Source of the DNA: Saprospiraceae bacterium
GTDB lineage: Bacteria; Bacteroidota; Bacteroidia; Chitinophagales; Saprospiraceae
DNA: 64,000 nucleotides
Assembly (NCBI GenBank): GCA_020850225.1
Contig: JADZFD010000072.1
Span: 1-64,000 of the forward strand
Direction: 5' to 3'
The translations under genes were made by a program, and so were the position numbers. The notes beneath the pieces were generated by a model, which did no database searches, was not told the origin of the DNA, and worked only from the letters and a program-made list of their open reading frames with translations. Below are positions 7,409 to 15,362 of this stretch, in pieces (within the stretch, counting starts at the first letter, position 1; each line of letters begins with the position of its first letter).

Positions 7409-8563
7409 ATGCATTATCACCATTTAGGAAAGTTTCCGCACAAACGGCACATTCAGTTCAGGAAGCCGGACGGAGGTTTGTACAATGAACAACTGTTTTC
7501 TACTGAAGGATTCAGCAACGTATATTCCACGCTGTATCATAATTATCCACCGACAATGGTCTCGCAGATAGGCGATCCGGTATCGGTAGCACCCAAAACA
7601 GTACATGACAAGCAGTTGAAGCCACGCAGCCTGCAGGGCTTTAAAATAAATCCTGAGGATGATTTTCTTGCCAGTCGCAAGCCGGTATTTGTTAATGATG
7701 AGACTAAAATTGTGCTGGCAGCACCCCGTAAAAGTATGACTTCATATTTTTACAAAAATGGTGACTCAGACGAATGTATTTTTATCCACGTAGGTAGCGG
7801 AACACTGAAAACCATGTATGGCAACCTTAAATTTGGTTACGGAGATTATCTGGTAATCCCAAGGGGTACAATATATCAGATGGAATTTGATACTGAGGAC
7901 AACCGCATGTTGATTGTAGAATCTACCTCTCCGATAGTTACACCGCGAAGATACCGTAACGACTTTGGGCAGTTTTCGGAAATGTCTCCCTTTTGTGAAC
8001 GTGATATCCGCAAGCCAGAAGAATTGATAACACATGATGAAAAAGGTGACTTTCTGGTCTATGTCAAAAAGCAGGAACAGATGTATCCGTATCATTATAA
8101 GGCACATCCTTTTGATGTCGTAGGGTGGGACGGATATTTGTATCCTTATGCATTTTCCATTCATAATTTTGAACCAATTACAGGTAGGATTCACTTGCCA
8201 CCACCGATACATCAGACCTTCGAATCCCGTGGTATGGTTATATGCTCCTTTGTACCTAGAATGTACGACTATCATCCGCTATCGATTCCTGCTCCTTATC
8301 ACCACAGCAACATAGATAGTGAAGAGTTACTCTACTATGTGGATGGTGAATTTATGAGCCGTAAACATGTCGAAAAAGGAATGATAACACTGCATCCGGG
8401 AGGATTGGCACACGGACCACATCCGGGAGCCATAGAGAAAAGTATCGGTAAGACCGAAACACGTGAACTTGCAGTGATGGTGGATACATTCAAACCATTA
8501 CTGATGACAGAATTTGCAGCTGGTATTGAAGATAAGGATTATTACCTAAGCTGGTTATCTTAA
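7409..8563 (+). CDS. hmgA: Homogentisate 1,2-dioxygenase
   Basis: The 384-aa enzyme opens the ring of homogentisate to maleylacetoacetate in tyrosine and phenylalanine breakdown. Family motifs are PPPIHQTFESRG, YHHSNIDSEELLYYVDGEF and ITLHPGGLAHGPHPGA, which contain the iron ligands (His, Glu, His of the cupin core). The protein is shorter than the roughly 430-445 residues of proteobacterial and human enzymes but keeps the whole C-terminal catalytic cupin. It starts one base after the marR stop and is followed by hpd after 61 bp. Fumarylacetoacetase and maleylacetoacetate isomerase are not in this window and must lie elsewhere. Confidence 0.95.
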   Translation: MHYHHLGKFPHKRHIQFRKPDGGLYNEQLFSTEGFSNVYSTLYHNYPPTMVSQIGDPVSVAPKTVHDKQLKPRSLQGFKINPEDDFLASRKPVFVNDETKIVLAAPRKSMTSYFYKNGDSDECIFIHVGSGTLKTMYGNLKFGYGDYLVIPRGTIYQMEFDTEDNRMLIVESTSPIVTPRRYRNDFGQFSEMSPFCERDIRKPEELITHDEKGDFLVYVKKQEQMYPYHYKAHPFDVVGWDGYLYPYAFSIHNFEPITGRIHLPPPIHQTFESRGMVICSFVPRMYDYHPLSIPAPYHHSNIDSEELLYYVDGEFMSRKHVEKGMITLHPGGLAHGPHPGAIEKSIGKTETRELAVMVDTFKPLLMTEFAAGIEDKDYYLSWLS

Positions 8564-8571
8564 TAAAATTT

Positions 8572-8585
8572 ATTGATTCATCAAT
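8572..8585. promoter_or_regulatory. Inverted repeat between hmgA and hpd, operator candidate
   Basis: ATTGAT-TC-ATCAAT is a perfect 6-2-6 palindrome in the 61-bp gap before hpd. Its spacing matches the palindrome in front of marR. It could be a second MarR site, or a short RNA hairpin in the polycistronic message. Confidence 0.35.
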
Positions 8586-8624
8586 CTGATTGTTTTTTAA
8601 AATTTAAATTTATAAATCGTAAAA

Positions 8625-9749
8625 ATGGATACATTAACAACGACCAACGTACAGACTAATACTGATACATTCCCGATTAACGGGACGGATTATGTAGAAT
8701 TTTATGTAGGCAATGCCAAGCAGGCAGCTTTATTTTATCAGCACTGTTTTGGCTTTGAACTGGTAGCTTACAAAGGACCTGAAACGGGTTCAAGAGAAGT
8801 GGTTTCCTATGTGCTTCAGCAAGGTAAAATCCGTTTTGTCATTACTTCCGCTTTCAGTCCTGAACATGAGATTCTGAAGCATGTGGACAAGCATGGAGAC
8901 GGGATTAAAGTTCTGGCTTTATGGGTAGACAACGCTGAAGAAGCTCATAGCAAGGCACTTGAAAGAGGCGCTACTTGTGCTATGGAACCTGTAAAACTGG
9001 AAGATGAGCATGGATACATTAAAATGGCAGCAATTAAAACATATGGCGAAACAATACATGCCCTGATTGAGCGTAGTAATTATAATGGTGTTTTTATGCC
9101 GGGTTATGTGGCTAAGAAAAGTACTGCCAAGATAAAACCGCTTGGATTTAAATATGTGGATCATTGTGTAGGTAATGTTGAATTGGGAGAAATGAACAAA
9201 TGGGTAAAATTCTACGAGGATGTACTGGGTTTCAAATTACTGATAACATTTGATGATGAAGATATTTCAACCGAGTATTCAGCACTGATGAGTAAGGTAG
9301 TAAGTAATGGCAACGGATATATCAAATTTCCTATCAACGAACCGGCTCAGGGAAAGAAAAAATCGCAGATAGAAGAATTTCTTGATTTTTACCGTGGACC
9401 AGGTGTCCAGCACGTTGCCATTGCTACAGATGATATTGTCTCAACTGTGGAAGGTCTTAGAGATAACGGTGTTGAATTTCTCTATGTACCGGAGACTTAT
9501 TATGAGGATATCCTGGAAAGAGTTGGTGGTATTAAGGAAGACCTGGAAGCATTGAAACGAAATAACATCCTGATTGACAGGGATGAAGAAGGGTATTTAC
9601 TCCAGATTTTTACAAAACCACTACAGGATAGACCCACTGTATTCTTTGAAATTATTCAGCGAAACGGCGCACGTTCATTCGGTAAAGGTAATTTCAAAGC
9701 TCTTTTCGAATCGATTGAACGCGAACAGGAATTGAGAGGTAACCTATAA
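8625..9749 (+). CDS. hpd: 4-hydroxyphenylpyruvate dioxygenase
   Basis: The 374-aa enzyme converts 4-hydroxyphenylpyruvate to homogentisate, the substrate of the preceding hmgA product. It is made of two VOC (vicinal oxygen chelate) modules. The iron ligands of the C-terminal module are visible in VDHCVGNV (first His), GPGVQHVAIATDD (second His) and VFFEIIQRNG (Glu). The C-terminal GKGNFKALFESIEREQ is the family's closing helix. Length is typical. It is the last gene of the operon and is followed by a strong terminator. Confidence 0.96.
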   Translation: MDTLTTTNVQTNTDTFPINGTDYVEFYVGNAKQAALFYQHCFGFELVAYKGPETGSREVVSYVLQQGKIRFVITSAFSPEHEILKHVDKHGDGIKVLALWVDNAEEAHSKALERGATCAMEPVKLEDEHGYIKMAAIKTYGETIHALIERSNYNGVFMPGYVAKKSTAKIKPLGFKYVDHCVGNVELGEMNKWVKFYEDVLGFKLLITFDDEDISTEYSALMSKVVSNGNGYIKFPINEPAQGKKKSQIEEFLDFYRGPGVQHVAIATDDIVSTVEGLRDNGVEFLYVPETYYEDILERVGGIKEDLEALKRNNILIDRDEEGYLLQIFTKPLQDRPTVFFEIIQRNGARSFGKGNFKALFESIEREQELRGNL

Positions 9750-9774
9750 AGTTATATAATCTACAACAGATATT

Positions 9775-9811
9775 AAAGAGCGTCCCTTTTATATAAAAGG
9801 ACGCTCTTTTT
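9775..9811 (+). terminator. Intrinsic terminator after hpd
   Basis: AAAGAGCGTCC pairs perfectly with GGACGCTCTTT, with an inner TTTT/AAAA extension across one bulged C and an ATAT loop. A T-run follows. It closes the marR-hmgA-hpd operon. Confidence 0.92.
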
Positions 9812-9880
9812 GTATTATTTTATGTACTAAATCAAACATTTTTGTAAGAAGGAGTATTATATTTATACAACTATTCAGTC

Positions 9881-10387
9881 ATGCAATACCCATCCACAGA
9901 ATGTCCTCCATTTTTTCAGTTTTATGCCAACTATGTTGAAGGCGACTTATCAGCAATGTTATCAAGCCAGTTGGAAACCTATGTAACCTATATAAGGAAG
10001 ATTCCCCAAGATAAGCTACTCTTTAGGTATGCGCCCGGTAAGTGGACAATCAAGGAGGTCATCGGGCATAATACAGATACGGAAAGACTGAAATCCGGAG
10101 CGGCACTGCGTATAGCCCGTATGGATCAAACACCCATCCCGGGTTTTGAAGAAGATGATTATGTTGCAGCTACTAATTTCAATGCAAGGTCATTGGAAAG
10201 TTTGCTGGATGAGTTCATTGCTGTTCGCAAGAGTACCATTGCATTATACCAGTCACTGACTGAGGAAGAACGTATGCGAAGAGGAACAGCTTCCAACAAG
10301 ACTGTCAGTTCAAGAGTTTTGTTTGCATTCGTAGCCGGACATCTCGCACATCATATTAAAATACTGAAAGAACGCTATCAGGTATAA
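9881..10387 (+). CDS. DinB-like (DinB_2) family protein
   Basis: The 168-aa protein is a four-helix-bundle DinB/YfiT-type protein. The motifs are YAPGKWTIKEVIGHNTDTERL, with the first metal-ligand histidine, and a C-terminal AGHLAHHIKILKERY, with the other two histidines (HxxxH pattern). Members bind Ni/Zn/Mn; some are thiol transferases that use bacillithiol or mycothiol, but the role here is unknown. It stands alone after the hpd terminator and converges on the E1 gene, with a 21-bp gap. A second DinB-like gene is at 61592-62047. Confidence 0.88.
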   Translation: MQYPSTECPPFFQFYANYVEGDLSAMLSSQLETYVTYIRKIPQDKLLFRYAPGKWTIKEVIGHNTDTERLKSGAALRIARMDQTPIPGFEEDDYVAATNFNARSLESLLDEFIAVRKSTIALYQSLTEEERMRRGTASNKTVSSRVLFAFVAGHLAHHIKILKERYQV

Positions 10388-10408
10388 GTTCTGATTCTGC
10401 CTGTTCAA

Positions 10409-12820
10409 TTAATTGTACATATCAGGATACGCCTCTTTCATCATTTTCATGACAGCATCAAAGACATCCTCTCCATTAGGTTTGGAAAAATAATCCCCAT
10501 CCGATCCGAATGGTGGCCTGTTGGATGTTGCCGAAAGTGTTGCCGGTTTGGAATCCAGATACCTGTATCCATCCCATTTTTCGAGTACTTCGCGCATCAT
10601 GTATGCTGTAGCTCCACCTGGTACATCTTCATCCATAAATAACACCCGGTTGGTTTTTTTAATGGATTCCAGTATAATACCGTTTTTGTCAAAAGGTAAT
10701 AATGTTTGAACATCAATGAGTTCAACTGAAATATTAAATCCCTGTAACAGATCAATACCTTTTTGTGCTTCCCTTACACATGAACCATACGTCACCAATG
10801 TAACATCATGACCTTCCTGAAGGATCTCAGGCACGCCTAAGGGAATTGAATATTCAAGTAGATTCTGAGGTAATTTTTCTCTGAGTCTGTATCCATTCAG
10901 ACATTCTATTACAATGGCGGGATCGTCCGATTGTAATAGCGTATTGTAAAATCCAACAGCCTGTGTCATATTTCTGGGTACACAGATATAAATACCCTGC
11001 ATAGAAGTGAGCAACATACCCATAGGAGATCCGGCATGCCATATACCTTCGAGACGATGTCCGCGGGTACGTATAATGGCGGGTGCTTTTTGAATCCCGT
11101 TGCTACGATAACGCAAAGTGGCCAAATCATCAGATAAAACAGAAAAAGCATATGCCAGATAGTCGAGATACTGTATTTCAGCTATAGGCCGCAATCCACG
11201 CATAGCACCACCAAGAGCCTGACCCATGATGGTCCATTCCCGGATGCCGGTATCGAATACACGTTCTTTACCGTATTTTTGTTGTAATCCTGCAAAGCCC
11301 TGATTAACGTCGCCGATTTGACCAACATCTTCACCAAAGGCAATCACATAAGGATTACTGGCAAGTAGTTCGTCAAAGTAGTGATTAAGTACCTGATAAC
11401 CGGGTACATTTTCAGGTTCTAGGCCGTATTTTACGGGTACACCTTCAATATTCAGTGCTGCATATTTGGTTTCACTGAATAAGTGCGTATTGTATTTTTG
11501 TTTGGAGTAAGTTAAGTTATCTGCTATAAAGCTGTTAAGTGTATCGTTACCCGTATTATTCAGTCTGCTTAGCTGAATACTGAATTTCCGGGCGTTGCTG
11601 ATGATTTCAGCATAGCTGATATTAGGGGTCGTTGTAAGTTGTTTTTCAAGAGAAAGGATTGCTTCTGTTTTATGATTGTCAGGCACAGTCTGATATATAT
11701 CTTTTAGTTGATTCAGATATACACTGATGCCATCCCGATAAGCTTTCCAGGCATTTTCCCTGGCAATTCTTGTATATTCCTGCGCATTCTTTTTGACAGA
11801 TTCGACTTCTTCTATGCTGGCTATATCAGACTTTATGATCCATTCTGACATTTTTTGTATACAATCGTATTCCTTCTCCCAAAGCAGCCTTTCGGGTGAC
11901 TTATACCTTTCATGAGATCCACTTGTAGAATGTCCCTGTGGCTGGGTTGTTTCCAGTACATGTATCAGACACGGTACATGTTGTTCGCGTACCTTTTGGG
12001 CTGCTTTTTCATATACTGCGCAAAGAGTAGGGTAATCCCATGCTTTTACTGTATATATAAGTATACCATTTCCATCCTTATCCTGGAGAAATCCTTCAAG
12101 AGATTTAGATATGGACCCTTTATTGGTCTGCATTTCTACCGGTACACTGATACCATAACCATCATCCCAGACAGATACCAGAAGAGGTACCTTCATGACG
12201 GATGCCGCATTGATGGTTTCCCAGAATACACCTTCAGATGTTGATGCATCACCTATGGTGACAAAGGAAATCTCATTTCCATTATCAGAAAAGAATTCCT
12301 TGCCGGGTATATCCAACTTCCTGTATTTTTTGGATGCCATGGCTAAACCCAGACTTCGTGCCATCTGACCTGCTGTAGGTGAAATGTCGGATGAAACATT
12401 ATAATTGTCAGCCTGATTAATCCATTCACCATCCTTGTCAATCATAGGAGTAGCAAAATGATTGTTCATCTGTCGCCCTCCGGAAAACGGATCGTTGTTG
12501 GTATCGGCATACAATTGAGCAAAAAAATCTTCTACCGAACAGAGTCCACGGGCTATCATAAATGTCTGATCTCTATAATAACCCGAACGCCAGTCACCTT
12601 TTTTAAAGGCTCTTGCCATGGCGACCTGAGCCAATTCTTTACCGTCACCGAATATACCGAACTTTGCTTTTCCACTCAATACTTCCTTACGTCCTGAAAG
12701 GCTGGCTTCCCTGCTAACGGTACACAACCATAAATCATGCAATACATCCTGCTTGAAGTTAGGGACATCGTAGCCATGCGTTTCCGTGATTTCTAATGAT
12801 GCAAATTCCGGTAAATTCAT
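10409..12820 (-). CDS. 2-oxoacid dehydrogenase E1 component, fused alpha and beta subunits
   Basis: The 803-aa protein joins E1-alpha (about 1-400) and E1-beta (about 450-803) in one chain. The alpha part holds the ThDP-binding segment GDASTSEGVFWETIN near 190-204, ending in DDGYGISVP instead of NNxY. The beta part starts YQVLNHYFDELLASNP and carries AFGEDVG, FDTGIREWTIMG and DVPGGATAYM. It decarboxylates a 2-oxoacid (branched-chain or pyruvate) and reductively acylates the lipoyl group of E2. E2 and E3 genes are not adjacent, so the substrate cannot be assigned; branched-chain 2-oxoacids are my preference from family memory. Own promoter at 12849-12879. Confidence 0.92.
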   Translation of the reverse strand: MNLPEFASLEITETHGYDVPNFKQDVLHDLWLCTVSREASLSGRKEVLSGKAKFGIFGDGKELAQVAMARAFKKGDWRSGYYRDQTFMIARGLCSVEDFFAQLYADTNNDPFSGGRQMNNHFATPMIDKDGEWINQADNYNVSSDISPTAGQMARSLGLAMASKKYRKLDIPGKEFFSDNGNEISFVTIGDASTSEGVFWETINAASVMKVPLLVSVWDDGYGISVPVEMQTNKGSISKSLEGFLQDKDGNGILIYTVKAWDYPTLCAVYEKAAQKVREQHVPCLIHVLETTQPQGHSTSGSHERYKSPERLLWEKEYDCIQKMSEWIIKSDIASIEEVESVKKNAQEYTRIARENAWKAYRDGISVYLNQLKDIYQTVPDNHKTEAILSLEKQLTTTPNISYAEIISNARKFSIQLSRLNNTGNDTLNSFIADNLTYSKQKYNTHLFSETKYAALNIEGVPVKYGLEPENVPGYQVLNHYFDELLASNPYVIAFGEDVGQIGDVNQGFAGLQQKYGKERVFDTGIREWTIMGQALGGAMRGLRPIAEIQYLDYLAYAFSVLSDDLATLRYRSNGIQKAPAIIRTRGHRLEGIWHAGSPMGMLLTSMQGIYICVPRNMTQAVGFYNTLLQSDDPAIVIECLNGYRLREKLPQNLLEYSIPLGVPEILQEGHDVTLVTYGSCVREAQKGIDLLQGFNISVELIDVQTLLPFDKNGIILESIKKTNRVLFMDEDVPGGATAYMMREVLEKWDGYRYLDSKPATLSATSNRPPFGSDGDYFSKPNGEDVFDAVMKMMKEAYPDMYN

Positions 12821-12848
12821 AAATATTCAGATTGATTTAGGTCTGCTG

Positions 12849-12879
12849 CAAAGATAGTGTTTTTTTTCTTTTTGCCCAA
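12849..12879 (-). promoter_or_regulatory. Promoter of the fused E1 gene
   Basis: On the minus strand TTG (12877-12879) is followed after 20 bp by TATCTTTG (12849-12856), an exact TAnnTTTG. The ATG is 28 bp downstream. Confidence 0.8.
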
Positions 12880-13130
12880 GATTAAGGTGACAGTATGTAA
12901 AAGAATTTGATCATATTGGAAGTTCTGTCATTATTAGTCTGAACCGTCAGATATATAATACAAACCTTCCATCAGGACAAGTCCGACATGAATTGTAAGC
13001 TACCTATCCATTATTTTTAAAAATTGCTTTAATGAATAAGGAGATATTCCTTAAGAATTCTTAACCTCTGAATTAGCATTATCAGAAGAGGTCTTGATGT
13101 ATGAATTTATACCACATTTATACTACTCAT

Positions 13131-13165
13131 ATTATAGTATATAAATATATGGAATATACTATAAT
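13131..13165. repeat. 12-bp perfect inverted repeat
   Basis: ATTATAGTATAT (13131-13142) and ATATACTATAAT (13154-13165) are exact reverse complements across an 11-bp loop. All pairs but one per arm are A-T, so chance in such AT-rich DNA cannot be excluded. Confidence 0.5.
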
Positions 13166-13262
13166 GAATATTATATATAAATACATAGTAATATCACATA
13201 TCCGTAAATATTTAGTAATCAATAAAAAACAAATTAAATTATAATAGTATGTATAATATATA

Positions 13263-13371
13263 TAAATTTGCGTAATATTTAAAAGTAATATTGATGCAGT
13301 TGGTTTGGTGTTATGTGTCTGATTTTCCTTCAAAAGCTACGTTTTGTAATCAAATTATTTACAATGTGTAA
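13263..13371 (+). other. Possible small transcription unit with a 25-codon ORF
   Basis: TAAATTTG at 13263-13270 fits the -7 consensus. An ATG at 13294 opens a 25-codon frame starting MQLVWCYVSDFPSK and ending at TAA 13369-13371. No homology is recognised. It may be a leader peptide, the start of a long mraZ leader, or chance. Confidence 0.25.
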
Positions 13372-13440
13372 TTTATTTGATTATACACACTAACGAATTA
13401 TAAAAAAATAACATATAAAAATCAAAAAAATCATTTTTTT

Positions 13441-13465
13441 TGGGAGAAAGTGGGAAAAAGTGGGA
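13441..13465 (+). promoter_or_regulatory. MraZ binding repeats (operator of the dcw operon)
   Basis: Three TGGGA direct repeats start at 13441, 13451 and 13461, each separated by 5 bp (GAAAG, AAAAG). This is the pattern known for E. coli MraZ: TGGGN repeats with 5-bp spacers upstream of its own gene. They lie 10-34 bp before the -7 element, so bound MraZ would cover the -33 region and repress transcription. Confidence 0.88.
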
Positions 13466-13474
13466 ATAAGCATA

Positions 13475-13482
13475 TATCTTTG
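13475..13482 (+). promoter_or_regulatory. -7 promoter element of mraZ/dcw
   Basis: TATCTTTG is an exact TAnnTTTG, 21 bp before the GTG at 13504. The usual -33 TTG is not present at the right distance; the TGGGA repeats occupy that region. Confidence 0.75.
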
Positions 13483-13503
13483 CCTTATCAACCAACTGAA
13501 AGT

Positions 13504-13965
13504 GTGAGAACGAATCAATTTCTCGGTGAGTATGACTGTAAGCTTGATGCTAAAGGTCGGCTTAAGATGCCTGGTGCATTGCTTAAGCAGATTGGTGGCG
13601 ACGAAAATCTCAGGCTGGTTATAAACCGTGGATTCGAGAAACACCTGATGTTGTATCCCATAGATATATGGGAGATAAAGACAAAGGAAATCAATCAATT
13701 GAACATTAACATTGCCCAGCAAAGGCAGGCAATCAGGTATTTTTACCGTGGAGCGACGGAGTTGGAGCTGGATTCTTCCGAACGGATCAATCTGCCGGGA
13801 TCATTGATGGAATATGCAGGCATAGATAAAGACGTAGTATTATATGCTTATCAAAATCAAATTGAGATCTGGGCAAAAGACAAGTACGAGGAGATGATTG
13901 CGAATGAACCGGATGAGTTTACCCAACTTGCTGAATTGAATTTTAATATCAGTAAATCAGATTAA
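13504..13965 (+). CDS. mraZ: MraZ, transcriptional regulator and SpoVT/AbrB-fold protein of the dcw cluster
   Basis: The 153-aa product has two SpoVT/AbrB-like modules: FLGEYDCKLDAKGRLKMP near the N-terminus and the matching LDSSERINLPGSLMEYAG in the second half. MraZ is a ring-forming DNA-binding protein that represses its own operon. The start is taken at GTG 13504 because MraZ proteins begin a few residues before F.GEY, and because the promoter at 13475-13482 would otherwise lie inside the gene; a GTG at 13450 in the same frame falls within the TGGGA boxes. It is the first gene of the cluster, 24 bp before rsmH. Confidence 0.93.
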   Translation: MRTNQFLGEYDCKLDAKGRLKMPGALLKQIGGDENLRLVINRGFEKHLMLYPIDIWEIKTKEINQLNINIAQQRQAIRYFYRGATELELDSSERINLPGSLMEYAGIDKDVVLYAYQNQIEIWAKDKYEEMIANEPDEFTQLAELNFNISKSD

Positions 13966-13989
13966 TTCACTTCAATACTACACGTAAAA

Positions 13990-14889
13990 ATGGATGAATA
14001 TCATGTTTCAGTTCTATTGAATGAAAGTATAAACAATCTCAAAATCCGACCGGAAGGTATTTATGTTGACGTGACATTTGGTGCAGGTGGGCATACAAGA
14101 TCGATTTTAGAAAAGCTGGACGCCAAAGGGCGTGTGTATGCTTTTGATCAGGATACTGATGCTTTGAATAATGCGCCGGCAGATGACCGTCTGAAGCTTA
14201 TCAATGCCAATTTCAGATATTTACGCAAGTATCTGCGACTGGAGAAGATAGATCGTGTAGATGGAATTTTAGCCGATCTGGGTGTGTCATCACATCAGTT
14301 GGATGTTCCCGACAGGGGATTTTCATACAGATATGATGCTCCATTGGATATGCGCATGAATTCTGATTCAGATTTTTCTGCTTTTGACGTACTGAATACT
14401 TATGAAGAGGGACAACTCATTGCATTGCTTAGTCAATACGGTGAGGTTCGCAATGCGAGGACCTTAGCAGCTGCCCTGGTAAAGCAACGCAAATTGACAG
14501 CCATCAGGACTACAGGTGATCTCAATAAGGTACTTGACAGACATTTGATGGGTCCGAGGATGAAATACCTTTCGCAGGTATATCAGGCGATACGGATCGA
14601 AGTGAATGACGAAATGGGTGCATTGCGGGATTTACTGGAGGATGGTATGAAAATATTGGCTCCCGGAGGTAGATTTGCCGTCATAACTTTTCATAGTATT
14701 GAAGACAGATTGGTTAAAAACTTTTTTAAATCCGGCAACACGGAAGGTGAATTGGTCAAAGATGCATTTGGAAATATATTCAGACCTTTTGTATTGGTGG
14801 ATAAAAAAGTAATCACGGCCGGACATGAAGAGCAAAATCGGAATGTCAGGTCAAGAAGTGCCAAACTGAGAGTAGCAGAAAAACTGTAG
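13990..14889 (+). CDS. rsmH: 16S rRNA (cytosine-1402 N4)-methyltransferase RsmH
   Basis: The 299-aa protein methylates N4 of C1402 in 16S rRNA, using SAM. It begins YHVSVLLNESI, the family's usual 'H.PVLL.E', followed by the SAM-binding FGAGGHTRSIL. Other landmarks are DGILADLGVSSHQLD, PLDMRMN, and the closing FHSIEDRLVKNFF and NVRSRSAKLRVAEKL. Length is typical. Second gene of the dcw cluster, as in most bacteria. Confidence 0.97.
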   Translation: MDEYHVSVLLNESINNLKIRPEGIYVDVTFGAGGHTRSILEKLDAKGRVYAFDQDTDALNNAPADDRLKLINANFRYLRKYLRLEKIDRVDGILADLGVSSHQLDVPDRGFSYRYDAPLDMRMNSDSDFSAFDVLNTYEEGQLIALLSQYGEVRNARTLAAALVKQRKLTAIRTTGDLNKVLDRHLMGPRMKYLSQVYQAIRIEVNDEMGALRDLLEDGMKILAPGGRFAVITFHSIEDRLVKNFFKSGNTEGELVKDAFGNIFRPFVLVDKKVITAGHEEQNRNVRSRSAKLRVAEKL

Positions 14890-15022
14890 AACAAGCATCA
14901 GTGCCGGAATCAGATCAGGTATTTTTACTATACACATCAGGTGTGTATGGCAAATAATGTCAGTACGTAAACATAATAGGATTGGTAAACAAAAAATGGA
15001 ATAAAATAAATAATTCGTAAAC

Positions 15023-15343
15023 ATGGCTAATTTCCAGGATAAGAAAGCTACACTTTTTAGACTGAAATGGGTCGAGTGGATTTTTGTCAATTTGCCATTT
15101 GTATGCTACCTTGTTTTGCTCGGTGTAATCTATATTTCTAATGCGCATGCTTCTGAAAAAGCAGTCAGAAAGACTGAAGTCCTGAAGCAGGAGGTTAAGG
15201 ATATCAGATGGAGAGCCTTGAATCTGAAACAAGAGGTAATGCAGGGTAGCATACAATCGCAGATTGAAGAGAAGGTTAAGGATAGTGGCTTGAAACCATC
15301 AACCACACCTCCTTACAGGATTGTTGCAGATAAAGTGGATTAA
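15023..15343 (+). CDS. ftsL: FtsL-like cell division protein
   Basis: The 106-aa protein has a short basic N-terminal cytosolic part, one membrane segment at about 28-46 (VNLPFVCYLVLLGVIYIS), and a periplasmic coiled-coil region (KAVRKTEVLKQEVKDIRWRA). Size, topology and position between rsmH and ftsI identify it as FtsL, which bridges FtsQ and the FtsWI synthase in the divisome. Sequence conservation in FtsL is low, so the call rests on topology and context. Confidence 0.85.
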   Translation: MANFQDKKATLFRLKWVEWIFVNLPFVCYLVLLGVIYISNAHASEKAVRKTEVLKQEVKDIRWRALNLKQEVMQGSIQSQIEEKVKDSGLKPSTTPPYRIVADKVD

Positions 15344-15362
15344 TTAGTTGTATATAAATCTC

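Larger units (their letters stand above)
12821..13440. other. Long AT-rich spacer between the E1 gene and mraZ
   Basis: The 620-bp spacer has no convincing gene. It holds the E1 promoter (minus strand, 12849-12879), a 14-bp perfect palindrome TTAAGAATTCTTAA at 13051-13064, a 12-bp perfect inverted repeat at 13131-13165, and a possible + strand promoter at 13263-13270 that would read a 25-codon ORF (13294-13371). It separates divergent transcription units, so regulatory DNA is expected here. Confidence 0.6.

Noticed and set aside
7766-8275. 169-codon minus frame opposite hmgA
   Set aside because: It is an antisense shadow of a gene with strong family motifs; the same holds for the other long antisense frames in the dcw cluster.
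13127-13333. 68-codon Tyr/Ile-rich minus frame
   Set aside because: It is a by-product of the AT-rich inverted repeat region with extremely biased composition.
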